A stretch of DNA of 28,507 nucleotides, from the NCBI GenBank assembly GCA_020650975.1, contig JAIPMN010007887.1, positions 1 to 28,507 on the forward strand, in the 5' to 3' direction. Shown piece by piece: positions 20,801-28,200 of the stretch (positions are counted from its first letter, which is position 1; every line of letters starts with the position of its first letter). Source of the DNA: Apostichopus californicus. Taxonomy: Eukaryota > Echinodermata > Holothuroidea > Aspidochirotida > Stichopodidae. The position numbers and the translations under genes are program-made. The notes below the pieces were generated by a model. It was not told the DNA's origin. It saw only the letters and a list, made by a program, of their open reading frames with translations, and searched no databases.

Positions 20801-21557
20801 GCATTTTGCATTTCAAATTCCCATAATCTCTTGGCACCTGGGGGCGCTTACAATTGAAATTATAATAACGTACCTTGAAAAAATGGTCTGCTACTCCAAG
20901 TCAAGCGAAGTTGTAACGAGAATGACAAAAACAATACAAAGACTTTGATTGGTTGCAATCGAAAAAAGAACCAAACAGAACAAAAGCATTGAAATCAATT
21001 TGGGGGGGATCCATGCAAAATTTTCTAATTTGGCTTTCTTATTTGATGCATGGTAGCATGAATAGTTCCTGGGGAATAACATGTGTGGAATAAAAGTAAA
21101 TTCATTAATTAGTTGGTTTGCTTTAACCTTTATTTGAGGAACAAAATATGGATCTCATCGTTGATGAATTTGCGATCTTAATTTTTTAAGTAATTTCCTG
21201 TGGGTTTGGTAAAATTGCAGACCAAAATTAAAACAAAAATTGTTGTGTTCATTTTACCCACTCCTCATTGACATCATAGCTAAGACAGATCAGTTTAATT
21301 TGATAATGAACAATAAAACAATTACTTTTACAAACAATTACAATTAATTTTTTTTTGTACAGATTTGTGATGTCGCTGATCATTTTACATCCGTGCTTCA
21401 GTTGGTCATTGAATCCAGGGGTAAGGCAAACAACAGTAACATGGTTCAAGACGTCCTGAGGCAGGCGCAGACGATGGCCGTGTTATTGTCTTCGTTAATG
21501 AGGTCTATCAGAATGATGCAAAATTACAAACAAGATGGTGATCGCATCGTCCTATGA
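2703..21557 (+). CDS. FRMPD-family FERM and PDZ domain scaffold protein, 3' part of gene, eight exons
   Basis: Gene-level entry: the eight exons listed separately join into a continuous frame of 1693 codons plus TGA, and every junction is GT-AG with matching phase. Residue numbers in the exon entries count from the first codon of exon 1 (2703). FERM lobes F2 and F3 match the divergent FERM type of FRMPD1, FRMPD3 and FRMPD4, and are followed by a long disordered tail. Family knowledge: these are membrane- and cortex-associated scaffolds. FRMPD4 (Preso) links postsynaptic partners, and FRMPD1/4 bind LGN/AGS3-type polarity proteins. The PDZ domain, F1 lobe and start codon are not in the window and are inferred to lie upstream. 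I cannot tell which vertebrate paralogue is closest; an invertebrate would probably carry a single co-orthologue. Family assignment is from remembered motif similarity, not a search. Confidence 0.85.
2843..4135. other. Intron 1
   Basis: A phase-2 GT-AG intron starting GTAAGT and ending in a long pyrimidine tract before CTCAG. It is AT-rich and contains no recognisable gene or mobile element. A short GGGGTGGGGGAGGGG tract (2981-2995) and a paired AACGTT motif near 3570-3583 are the only structure noticed. Confidence 0.8.
4136..4262 (+). CDS. FRMPD-like exon 2: FERM F2 lobe, middle
   Basis: This 127-nt exon restores the split CAG codon (Q47) and encodes residues 47-89, with 'DGLELFLPQSILEAHKGKEL' then 'RKQICLHLKQNQ' and ending PPGQK. 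The donor GTAAAT follows an AAG codon, so the exon ends in phase 0. The pattern FLP-x-(S/T)-(I/L)-(L/V)-E followed by an RK-rich helix and a 'xxNQxxxPPGQK' loop is shared by FRMPD1/3/4 F2 lobes. The frame stays open past the donor into the intron, but this adds no recognisable sequence. Confidence 0.87.
4263..5417. other. Intron 2
   Basis: A phase-0 GT-AG intron. The last ~390 bp contain an imperfect tandem duplication (see 5034-5420) whose second copy runs into the exon-3 acceptor. No gene or transposon is identified in the first ~770 bp. Confidence 0.8.
5034..5420. repeat. Imperfect tandem duplication running into the exon-3 splice acceptor
   Basis: Copy 1 lies at about 5034-5200 and copy 2 at about 5204-5420. 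Shared landmarks are CTCATGTGACA (5047 and 5218), GTAGAATACAG (5111 and 5333), CTGTTTTATTACT against CTGCTTTATTACT, and TCTTTAGTGTC (5191 and 5411). The offset grows from about 171 to 220 bp, implying an insertion of about 50 bp in copy 2. The last landmark in copy 2 is the real exon-3 acceptor; in copy 1 it is a look-alike AG followed by a non-coding continuation. Confidence 0.65.
5418..5510 (+). CDS. FRMPD-like exon 3: end of FERM F2 and entry to F3
   Basis: This 93-nt exon is phase 0 at both ends, with acceptor TCTTTAG and donor GTAAGT. It encodes residues 90-120, containing EVQAKLHYLKIIAELKLYSC. The 'AKLHYLK(I/F)(I/L)xELxxYxxxxF/Y' signature is the closing helix of F2 and the first strand of the F3 PH/PTB-like lobe in FRMPD proteins. 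It is the most diagnostic short match in the gene. Being symmetrical (0-0), it could be skipped without a frameshift, but that would remove the F2/F3 junction. Confidence 0.88.
5511..8219. other. Intron 3, with LINE tail and G/C-tracts
   Basis: A phase-0 GT-AG intron of 2.7 kb. It holds a C-run (5908-5918), a minus-oriented LINE 3' end (6093 to about 6480), G-rich tracts at 6350-6361, 6591-6607 and 7482-7494, an A-run with AAAATGT-type repeats (7286-7332), and otherwise AT-rich sequence. No extra FRMPD exon was recognised. Confidence 0.75.
6093..6480 (-). mobile_element. 3' end of a CR1/L2-like non-LTR retrotransposon, minus strand
   Basis: On the plus strand a TAGA microsatellite (6093-6111) is followed by a CTTTATTATCC segment and a perfect hairpin (stem ACGGAAAA 6137-6144, loop TTG, stem TTTTCCGT 6148-6155). 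Read on the minus strand this is the usual layout of CR1/L2-group LINE tails: hairpin, GGATAATAAAG, then a TCTA repeat. The neighbouring 6270-6420 region (GAACAGGTGCATTG, GAATGAATTACAGAACCT) resembles widespread invertebrate LINE 3' sequence from memory. No intact reverse transcriptase frame is seen, so this is a 5'-truncated dead copy. The right-hand limit is uncertain and could reach about 6640. Confidence 0.6.
8220..8432 (+). CDS. FRMPD-like exon 4: FERM F3 lobe, first half
   Basis: This 213-nt exon (71 codons, phase 0 at both ends) has acceptor ACTTAG and donor GTCAGT. It encodes residues 121-191, including 'TECEIIVNPRIGICKVEDKE', 'VYNQITDFQGLESLVL' and ending 'AICQVELIKTDGQ'. The succession of a strand ending in 'NPR.GI..V', then 'I.DF..L..L', then a 'V.L....G' strand matches the PH/PTB-like F3 lobe of FRMPD FERM domains, where the equivalents are 'GPRYGISxVI' and 'LxDFxxVxxI'. 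Replacement of the usual Y by I after 'NPR' is a divergence. Upstream of 8220 the frame is intronic. Confidence 0.88.
8433..9186. other. Intron 4
   Basis: A phase-0 GT-AG intron (GTCAGT...TATCAG). It contains a C-run (8817-8830) and G-rich patches near 8530-8550. The open frame at 8578-8973 is a chance read with no domain or splice support. Confidence 0.8.
9187..9325 (+). CDS. FRMPD-like exon 5: end of FERM F3 lobe
   Basis: This 139-nt exon starts in phase 0 and ends after one base (G) of the codon for G238. It encodes residues 192-237: FHLVTTEADGTDFSYFVSG then LYKIYVSDKKKVLS. This is the C-terminal strand and long helix of the F3 lobe. In FRMPD relatives the helix reads roughly as '...LACLTAGYYRL.VDS', so 'FSYFVSGLYKIYVSD' aligns well. 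The donor GTAAAC at 9326 is not optimal, and the frame stays open through the intron until a stop at 9679-9681, so an intron-retained isoform would add about 118 residues. The phase match to exon 6 supports the donor chosen. Confidence 0.87.
9831..10208 (+). mobile_element. tRNA-derived SINE with intact pol III boxes
   Basis: The head is tRNA-like with box A TGGTCAAGTGG (9840-9850) and box B GGTTCGAGCCC (9884-9894), 33 bp apart as expected for an internal pol III promoter. The body contains TGTGTCCTTGGGCAAGGCG and TTGCCTCTCTTCACTCA, a core segment common in SINEs of marine invertebrates (I recall it as a shared central domain, possibly the MetaSINE type, but cannot verify). The tail is an ATT repeat (about 10192-10208). 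ACACTG occurs immediately before (9825-9830) and after (10209-10214) and is a plausible short target-site duplication. It is inserted in the sense orientation of the host gene. Confidence 0.85.
11560..11660. repeat. Polypyrimidine tract with CCCCTT repeats
   Basis: A C/T-only-biased stretch with CCTTCC hexamer repeats at about 11578-11600, continuing as TTCCC-rich sequence. It is a simple-sequence repeat; no splice acceptor use is supported. Confidence 0.8.
12451..13118. repeat. 30-bp minisatellite with a palindromic CAGAC-nn-GTCTG core
   Basis: Copies of AACAGACAGGTCTGTT and variants recur. CAGAC-type starts lie at 12455, 12479, 12509, 12522, 12552, 12582, 12612 and 12642. After an interruption they continue at 12848, 12877, 12893, 12933, 12963, 12993, 13019, 13049, 13079 and 13108. 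Most steps are 29-30 bp. The best copies are inverted repeats (12479-12490; 12963 and 12993 copies). The spacer between cores often reads like GATAAGAA or ATAGGA. Array unit number is about 18 including decayed copies. Confidence 0.85.
12690..12830 (+). mobile_element. Probable short retroelement 3' fragment inside the minisatellite
   Basis: The 30-bp periodicity stops at about 12660 and resumes at 12848. The interruption contains a short hairpin (GACTGA 12727-12732, CT, TCAGTC 12735-12740), a moderately GC-rich segment (GCTTTGGTGAGCCAATGAGG) and a CATA-type microsatellite at 12807-12817. Hairpin plus short tandem tail suggests the 3' end of a non-LTR element or a SINE. No target-site duplication is clear, and the exact edges are uncertain. 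Confidence 0.4.
13914..14015. repeat. 27-bp tandem repeat, nearly 4 copies
   Basis: GTACAAGTA begins at 13914, 13941, 13968 and 13995 (last copy GTACAAGTG), each followed by AAGTCCCC(G/A)TTGCATGA in the first three. The period is 27, a multiple of three, so the minus strand stays open and reads a repeated Cys-Thr-His peptide. I regard that as a consequence of the period, not a gene. Confidence 0.9.
14269..14437 (+). CDS. FRMPD-like exon 6: post-FERM linker with PPTY motif
   Basis: This 169-nt exon follows TGTGCAG, completes the codon for G238 and leaves GA for the next codon. The donor is GTAAGC. It encodes residues 239-293: TPVYLEEHRVLPAGW at the start, an acidic stretch 'YETEEDTDLEYLIDLREG', then PPTYDSVLNRNS. 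P282-Y285 (PPTY) fits the PPxY consensus recognised by WW domains, for example in NEDD4-type ligases or YAP-type proteins. Whether it is used is inference. The exon is GC-richer than its flanks and the frame on the opposite strand is a shadow. Confidence 0.85.
14438..16729. other. Intron 6
   Basis: A phase-2 intron of 2.3 kb, GTAAGC to TTTCACAG. AT-rich throughout, with a few A- or T-runs (for example 16172-16183). I see no gene, transposon or ordered repeat in it. Confidence 0.8.
16730..20735 (+). CDS. FRMPD-like exon 7: giant exon for disordered acidic/Pro-rich tail
   Basis: A 4006-nt exon from CACAG|C to AAG|GTAGGA encodes residues 294-1629, beginning DELSLPMTDGSDSDEVALSF. The sequence is low-complexity and disordered: acidic CK2-like serines near 304-320; basophilic-kinase-type sites (RKSRSVGDL near 406; RKSSSS; RRSESVGG); two related short helices (ESIAASF at 559 and ESLDALVKSF at 610); a tandem pair QPPPGFDD...TPPPSFDD (1090-1115); basic PPRRKR (about 1172); and SH3-type proline motifs TPTPPPRRR (1207-1215), TPPPRRPAPPVPG (1423-1435) and SPTPPPLPL (1477-1485). 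From about residue 1513 it becomes helical. FRMPD tails are long and disordered in this way. An in-frame TTG/ATG upstream of 16730 is intronic, so this is an internal exon. Reading past the donor gives a stop at 20766-20768. Confidence 0.9.
20736..21362. other. Intron 7
   Basis: A phase-0 intron of 627 bp, GTAGGA to TTTGTACAG. AT-rich; no features seen beyond a GGGGGGG patch near 21002-21008. Confidence 0.85.
21363..21557 (+). CDS. FRMPD-like terminal exon: helical C-terminus and stop
   Basis: The acceptor is TTTTGTACAG and the coding part is 195 nt in phase 0, giving residues 1630-1693 and TGA at 21555-21557. It encodes ICDVADHFTSVLQLVIESRG then helices around 'MVQDVLRQAQTMAVLLSSLM', ending DGDRIVL. 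With residues 1513-1629 it forms a run of amphipathic helices that may fold as a helical bundle; that fold is an inference. The last three residues IVL fit a class II PDZ ligand (hydrophobic-x-hydrophobic). FRMPD4 is known to end in a PDZ ligand, though of a different class. The last 19 codons (from 21498) are similar to the repeat array that continues in the 3' UTR. Confidence 0.85.
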   Translation: MCDVADHFTSVLQLVIESRGKANNSNMVQDVLRQAQTMAVLLSSLMRSIRMMQNYKQDGDRIVL

Positions 21558-22230
21558 AGGGTGATGCTTCCTGCAAAATGGGACAGAGAGTTGTGGAAAA
21601 AAATCAATTTGATGGCAGTCATGGAAAAGAAGTTGAATTGCTTTCTTTGCAATCTGTTGACTGAGGATGAGGTGAATCAATTAATTAGAATGACAATCAA
21701 GTCGATGGTTGGTTGCATCATCATATGAAGATGAGTTCCTATACGGAACAAGAAAGATTGAGGCAAGAATAATGATTGCAGTCATAGGGAATGTAGTTGA
21801 ATGTTTGTTGCAATCAGTCGACTGAGGATGAGGTGGATCAAGTAATTAGAACGACAATCAAGTCAGTGGTTGCATTATCCAGATAATACTCCACTGGAAA
21901 TGGAAGGTTGATGCGAAAATAATGATTGCAGTCATAGGGACGTAGTTGAATGTTTGTTGTAATCAGTCGACTGAGGATGAGGTCAGAATCAGAATTAAGG
22001 AAAACTACAGTTGAGTTACTGCTTGCATTGGTCCTATAAGTTGATGCTACCACAGGACAAGATAGTTTGAGGCACAAATATACGATTTCAGTTATGAATA
22101 ATGTATTTGAATGTTTATTACGATCAGTTTACTGAGAATGAGGTCAATAAGGATGTATCAGAACTGCAATCAAGTCAGTGAATCTGTTCTCCTCTGAAAA
22201 TGAGTCCCCCACAGAACAAGGAATATCTGA
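21498..22230 (+). repeat. ~150-170-bp tandem repeat that starts inside the last coding exon and fills the proximal 3' UTR
   Basis: The anchor ATGAGGT recurs at 21498 (coding), 21667, 21828, 21977 and 22138, giving periods of 169, 161, 149 and 161. Other shared landmarks are GCATCGTCCTATGAAG in the coding copy against GCATCATCATATGAAG in the next; GCAGTCAT followed by GTTGAAT in copies 0-2; and GACTGAGGATGAGGT at the end of copies 0-2. Copies 3 and 4 are more decayed. The native stop codon lies within copy 0 and has a counterpart TATGAAG in copy 1. Noncoding beyond 21557. Confidence 0.8.
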
Positions 22231-22961
22231 ATTGTTGAAAGAATTGTTGTGCAAATACAGGTTTACTGTCCTGGGTGAGAAGCTCTGAGTGGCCAAAAAT
22301 CAAGAAAGTGCTTCATTTAGTCGCAAAGATTTAAGTCTGGAGATACAACCAAGGTAAATGATTATGAGTTTAATCTTCTGGCTTAATAACAAAAACCAAT
22401 TACTCAACTATTATTCTAGTGACAATAGAACCGGTCGACATTACTGGAATTGACTGCAATGAGTAAATACGATATTATGGCATAAATTATTCATTTCAAA
22501 ACCTTTTGTACAGTAGTAGCCTTTCTAGAACTGAATGTACGACCCCCTTCCCCTCCCCCAATAGCTTATCAGGGATAGTTAACTTGGTAATATTACACTT
22601 TATGCAAAAAAACCTTAGATATCAAAAACTCACTTGTGTATATATTAGAATTTCAAACAATTTAAAACACCGTTTTTGTAATGTCTTCAAAAGACAGCAG
22701 AGGTAACGCATAAAGGAGATTGAAACGATCCATGCATATTCATGATCCTCACAGCATGAATATTTATTATTACCTAGAACTGAACATCCTATTACCCATG
22801 AGAGGGGGAAAAGCCTAGGAAGCGTTCTTCTTCTTCTCTGTAAAGGATACATTGCATAGGAAGTGTATTCTTTTGTTCATGGAAATGCACTTTCTATAAG
22901 ATGTTTCCTTATGCTTGAGCCTGACTGTGAAGAACGTGAACTTAAAATTCAACATCCTGTC

Positions 22962-23308
22962 AAGGTCAACAACATTTTAAAATTTAATTTGATAGGGGAA
23001 TTTTATCACTTAATGAAAGCAATTTTGACAAAACAGGAGTTATGCACAATGTCCTCTAAAGCTCTAAAGTTCATGCATTTTTGTTCAATTTTTTTATGTC
23101 CTTTTCTTTTTAGCCTAAGTGTTTGTACGTTAAAGGACAACAACCTTCTAAACTTTAATAGGATAGGGGAGTTTTATCAATCAATGAAAGCAATTTTAGT
23201 ACAAAAAAGGAGTTATGCACAATGTCCTGTAAAGCTCTAAAGTTCATGCATTTTTGTTCCAATTTTTTATGTCCTTTTCTTTTTAGCCTAAGTGTTTGTA
23301 CGTTAAAG
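22962..23308. repeat. 171-bp tandem duplication, two copies
   Basis: Copy 1 is 22962-23132 and copy 2 is 23133-23308. Shared landmarks: GATAGGGGA(A/G)TTTTATCA, GGAGTTATGCACAATGTCCT, AAAGCTCTAAAGTTCATGC and TAGCCTAAGTGTTTGTACG. Identity is high, so the event is fairly recent. Because the period is divisible by three, an ORF (22863-23240) runs through both copies, but it has no coding character otherwise. Confidence 0.92.
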
Positions 23309-23441
23309 TGTGCTTAGACTACATGTGTGCCTTTATACAGTGACTTTTAATCAGTAGTGTGTGTGGTTGAGTAGAAACTAAGGTATCTAGCATACCTATG
23401 TGTACTACACTAGTACTGTATATTTATATCTATATATCTAT

Positions 23442-23447
23442 ATTAAA
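23442..23447 (+). promoter_or_regulatory. Candidate polyadenylation signal ATTAAA
   Basis: The first common hexamer downstream of the FRMPD-like stop, followed within 50 bp by T-rich and TGT-containing sequence (TTTGTTATATTTTGTAATA). A plausible but unproven site. Confidence 0.3.
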
Positions 23448-25230
23448 ATACCTCTTGAATTATATTTACTTTGTTATATTTTGTAATATTTTGTTACGCT
23501 TATTTTAGTTGTATAGTGTTACTGTAAATTTACTCCTTATCATCTTTCGTTAACTATATAGTGCCATCAAGACCGGTCATGTCAACCGGTCAAGTCGGAC
23601 GAAATATTAATCCATGTTAAGGCACGATGAAGCGTAAACAATCGAAAGATAAAAGTAATTTGACGGTGGACGGAGTTTTGGTCGTCAATCAGTGTCTTGA
23701 GTCTTTTTTGCCTTAAAACCGGAATGTTTAACTAAAGTATGTTCCAAGTAACGATGCATGTAAAACTTTACCCACATACCTCAGACAACAAAACACAAAT
23801 GTATTTTCACAGAAACCCCCAAAAGGCCGATAGACTGCTCTCATCGTGGTTGCAGGGAGTTTGTTAAAATCTGTTGTAATTACTTTGAAAATTAGCCAAT
23901 TTGATGTTTAGTAAACCTGTCGTGTCTCACACAGAGTAAAATATGCAGTCTCTCTGCCTACTTTTATTTTTCTGCCTCCGAAATAAGGGAAGGCATTGGC
24001 AGCTTTTTCTTTCAAAACGAGGATAGGCTTTGTTTTCCAACCTAGTTGGGTTGTTCACATGTTGGTAATCACTTTGGGTCAATTTCATGGGAATTTTTCT
24101 AGTTGTATTGTTGTTTCAAGTTGTTAAGGTATTACATCATTATACACATTATGCTAATATATATAAATATAGTAAAGTATTGAATATTTTGTTTTCAACT
24201 ATAAACAAACGTCTCCCAGTGACTCTGAGATATGCAGCAGTAAATCCCAGTGCAGCTTTTCTGACATATAAGGTCAGATATAATTAAAGTGAAACTGTTA
24301 AGGCTTTGATATATTTTCAATCTGTGTGCCTTTTTTTATTTACTGTGTAAAATTGTTTGAAACTGGGTCTCATCTAAATATTTGAGGTGAGTTTACTTCT
24401 AGCATATATGAACTCTTAGTCCTAGGTAAACTTATTTTGTAACATTTCATCACCAGTGCAGCTTCTCTGGCATCCTACTGTGGCATGTTATTGCTTCACA
24501 GGGAATTTTGGCCAAGGCTCATTGAGCATTCTGTCAGGGTTTCTTCATACACAGGTTCTATCTTGGGTGACTTTTGTAAACATTCATTGCATTCTTCACA
24601 TTTAATATTTACATAATCATATCTGTTTGTGTAGTCGTTGTTTCTGTTTTTCATATGAAAATGCACCCATTAGCATTGCGTTACCTAACAAAGTTTCAAA
24701 TTCTCTTCATCAATTAAAGTGGTTTGCCAAATTAGATTGTCTTTCCTTTAATTCATTCATTCTTTTTATCCTGTTCTGTTTTTTCTTGTTGTATTTCCTT
24801 TGTTTTTATTATGGGGGGGGGGTCTTTTTTCTTTAATTTCAATGGATTCTAATTAAGACTAATCAATGTTGTTAATTAAGATTCTACTCTCTTTCTAAAT
24901 GTTAATTGTTATATATATTTTCTTAGTAGATTTTCTTCACACCCTAACCATCTGTTTTGAAATTTGATGATTCACCTTGCTATTTGCCATTAAGGTACTA
25001 TTTTATCTATTTTTATTCTATGGTCTGACTTAAGGTTTCTATTTACATTCCAATTACTTTGTATTGTTTTCTCTTGTTTTGTTTGTTTTTTTGGTCTTCT
25101 GCAATGTTACTATGTCAAGGTATTATTATTATGTTCATTATTTATAGTATATATGTCTGAGTAATTGCACCTTCTGTTGTTGTTAATAGTTTTACAGCAA
25201 ATTATGGAATTAGGAGTCTTGTAGTTTGAA

Positions 25231-25264
25231 GGGGGTCGGGTGGGGGGGGGGGGGTGGGGGGAGG
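25231..25264 (+). repeat. G-rich tract with quadruplex-forming potential
   Basis: Runs of G separated by TC, T and T (G5-TC-G3-T-G13-T-G6-A-G2) give four G-runs of at least three with short loops, matching the general G-quadruplex pattern. It is the longest of several such tracts in the window. Confidence 0.8.
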
Positions 25265-26529
25265 AAATAGATATCATGGAGTAATGCTGTAAATTGGTTG
25301 TTTAATGGTAAATTCTGAGGAAAATATATTATTTATTACACCCTAGAGGAACCAGGTCCAGTTATTGTTAGTTATTATAAGCAAAATTGGACAAAGACAT
25401 TTGTTTTTATGTCACACCTTGTAAGGTTTTCTGTTTTTTTTCCACACAACTTGGCTTACACTTTTACAGCCTGCGTATAAATTATTTGGGTGAATTTTGT
25501 ATCAAATATGCATGGTAGAAAAAAAATTACCACCCCCCCCCCCTGACACACACATTTATTATCCCCTGACAGTATGGAGAATGATTTGTGTATGCTGGTC
25601 ATATACAGGACAGCTGAGATTTGAAATTAGACTCCAAGGTACTAACTTACAGTTTCAAAGCAAAATTAGATTGCAAAGGTATTAATTTATAGTTTCATTT
25701 GGGGAAGGAATATTGTACAGTCTGTGCTGTTTGATGATAATGTTGCAACATTAAACTTTCCTGTTTTGAAAAATGTTAGAAATGTGATAAAAGAAATCAT
25801 ACATTATGTACATTAGAGTCATAAACAGTAATAATAAATCAATATCGAGTTACTTGATTAGTTCAATTTTGAACTGAAGGTTACAACATATTTAACCACT
25901 CTGTCTTTGGTAACATTTGAATAAGTGATCAAAAAAATGATAAAAACTGTTTAATGGGGAAAAACATATGTGAATATATTTTCTTAAAATAAAGTAGAAC
26001 ACTTTTAAAGAGGCTTTCCAGTGTCTATTAAGGTTACTTTTCTATATATTTTTTAAAAATAAATAGAAAGAAAAACAAACAGGAAATTCTTGATATGATA
26101 TTCCTGTCTTTTTCACCAGATACTTTCATCCAGATAACAGCTTCAACATTAAAGGTATTGTAAGTTGCAGTAATATACCTGGTTACCATTGATAGATGTC
26201 TCTAAATGTATTTTAAGTTTGATGTTTAAGTGGTGTGTGCATTTGAAAGATTAAAGTATACCTTTTCAAAGCCAATCTTAACAACACATACCCTGATCAT
26301 ATTATACAAAGGCTTTACCCCTCATCCCCTTGGCATTTTTTGGTCATGTGAAATTCTGGTTAAATGTGATTGTCAGCAGGTGATAATAGGGCAAAGTATA
26401 GGTACTTACTAAATTTACCTTTATGGATAGTTCTCATGGTTTCCATAGTATTTGTAACCAAGAAAGAAAACAATTCTTTCTTTTTTTTAAACTCAAATGA
26501 AAACCGACCAACAGGCAATCTTGGGGAAT

Positions 26530-26790
26530 CATCTTGGCATCGTTTTCAGTTCAATCACAATGAGCAGAAAGCGAAAAGAAAGTGGGGTTAAATCGTGAAG
26601 TTATTAAAATTTTAATCAGTATTAATTGCAATGTCATTTCAATGTTGGTACAGCATCTTGGCATTGTTTCATTTTAGTAATTAAAGCAGAAAGGTTAAAG
26701 AAAATGGGGTTAAATCATGAACTTGAAAATATGCGAATTCAAAAATTTGAAGAATCCGTCTTAATATTGCAATGTCATTTCATACAGAAT
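26530..26790. repeat. Degenerate ~124-141-bp tandem duplication
   Basis: CATCTTGGCAT occurs at 26530 and 26654, TGGGGTTAAATC(G/A)TGAA follows in both, and TTGCAATGTCATTTCA occurs at 26626 and 26767. The unit is decayed, with indels between copies. Confidence 0.65.
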
Positions 26791-27584
26791 TGTGTAAAAA
26801 AAAAAAAAAAGGAGAAAAAAGCTGGTCTACATTCCTCCCAAATTTGTACATGCTTATGAATTCCTGTAATTTGTGAGCAGTAAACGTTTACAGAGTATCG
26901 AACCCTACGAATGAATCCTAGATGATCTGTTCAATTATTCACTCTTCTCTCTTTTGTTTTTACTCGAAGTGTTAATTGATATTTTTGTAAAGTAAAATTT
27001 GAATTTATATCCATTTTAACCATTGTGAAGGTTTTGAAATTCTAGTGTTTTGGGTACAATATAACTTTGTGAGAAAAGAATGACAATTTTGTTCTGTTTT
27101 TTAATATTTTGTAACTTCATGCCCACAACCCCCCCTACCACCGCCTACCCGGCCCTATCGATGTCACATGTTGTTGGGGTAGTCACAGACAGACACTATC
27201 ACTGACAAAACACTTTTGTCCCAGTATTTTAGTGATCTAGAAGGGCAGCCTGTGAGACAACTCGTATTATCAGATGTTGGCCATAGGAATCATTAAGTCG
27301 TCTGTTAACAGATGTGTCATACAGTCAACCTTTGTCATTCACTTATGGGGAGGGGGGAGGGCTATGTGAAACATGAAATTGTTTCCCGCAACTTGCAACA
27401 TGAGAACTGGTTGCAGGTGAATTTTGTCTTTCTTGAGTAAGGGCAGATCATGGCAATTTGTCTGAAATCTTCGACTGTCACCATCAATTGAATACAGGCT
27501 TCACATAACCCACCTACCCAATAATTGAATTACATATGTTGACTGTATCACACGTCAGTTAACTGACTACTTCGTGATACCCAT

Positions 27585-27797
27585 ATGGCCAATATCCGAT
27601 ACGACTTGAAGTTTCGCCCCGTCTGGAATCCAGCTAGGACACTTTTTTTTCTTCAGCTTGAAAATGTTACGAGAGAATACGAAATATATGGCAAAGCGTT
27701 TCATCGTGTCTGTTTGAAAATCACTACAAAGGGAAAATTAAGCACAAATTATCTGGCAGTAGTCCGTAAAAGACTTCGTAACGGTGATGTAAGCTAG
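27585..27797 (+). CDS. Short unassigned ORF or possible exon
   Basis: An ATG-initiated frame of 70 codons (starts MANIRYDLKFRPVWN, ends RLRNGDVS). It stands out because it uses more GC and more balanced codons than its AT-rich surroundings, and because GAT|GTAAGC at 27788 would make a good splice donor, so 27585-27788 could be an exon. I do not recognise the protein, and no partner exon is visible within the remaining 700 bp. It may equally be a remnant of a transposon, or chance. The start context is weak at -3 (C) but has G at +4. Confidence 0.2.
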   Translation: MANIRYDLKFRPVWNPARTLFFLQLENVTREYEIYGKAFHRVCLKITTKGKLSTNYLAVVRKRLRNGDVS

Positions 27798-28200
27798 GTT
27801 TACAGGAGTACGAAATAAAACTTTTTAATTGTTTTGCACATTTACTTGGCTTATGAAGTTGTCATGGGTCCTCTTTCACACTAACATATTTGGAGTGAAG
27901 AACTATAACATAGGTCCGCAAATTTTGCATACAGAATGAAAAAAAAACACGATTTTCACTAAAACGTTTCCATTTTCGTTTTCCACACTACAGTGCTTTC
28001 CGCTCTTCAGCCACATGACGAAATGCAAATTTTCCAGAAAGTGCCATGTGCCATGCGCAACCGACTAACATCCTAAGGGTGAAGGCCTCAAACTCTTAGG
28101 GAAAGGGTGGCAATTTCTGTTTGGAGAGATAATTACTGGGTGATATGATCGTTTATCGAACATTTTATTCGATGCCACTGATTTTATATAATGTTGAAAG

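Larger units (their letters stand above)
21558..23460 (+). other. Probable 3' UTR
   Basis: Sequence after the stop. It holds the repeat array to about 22230, a Pumilio-type element TGTATATA (22637-22644), a 9-bp-stem hairpin (22736-22763) and a 171-bp tandem duplication (22962-23308). The first polyadenylation-type hexamer I find after the stop is ATTAAA at 23442-23447, so a 3' UTR of about 1.9 kb is possible. The true end is unknown and could be earlier through a variant signal. Confidence 0.4.

Noticed and set aside
22863..23240. ORF of 125 codons as a gene with internal repeats
   Set aside because: It is explained by a 171-bp tandem duplication whose length is divisible by three; composition is AT-rich and non-coding.
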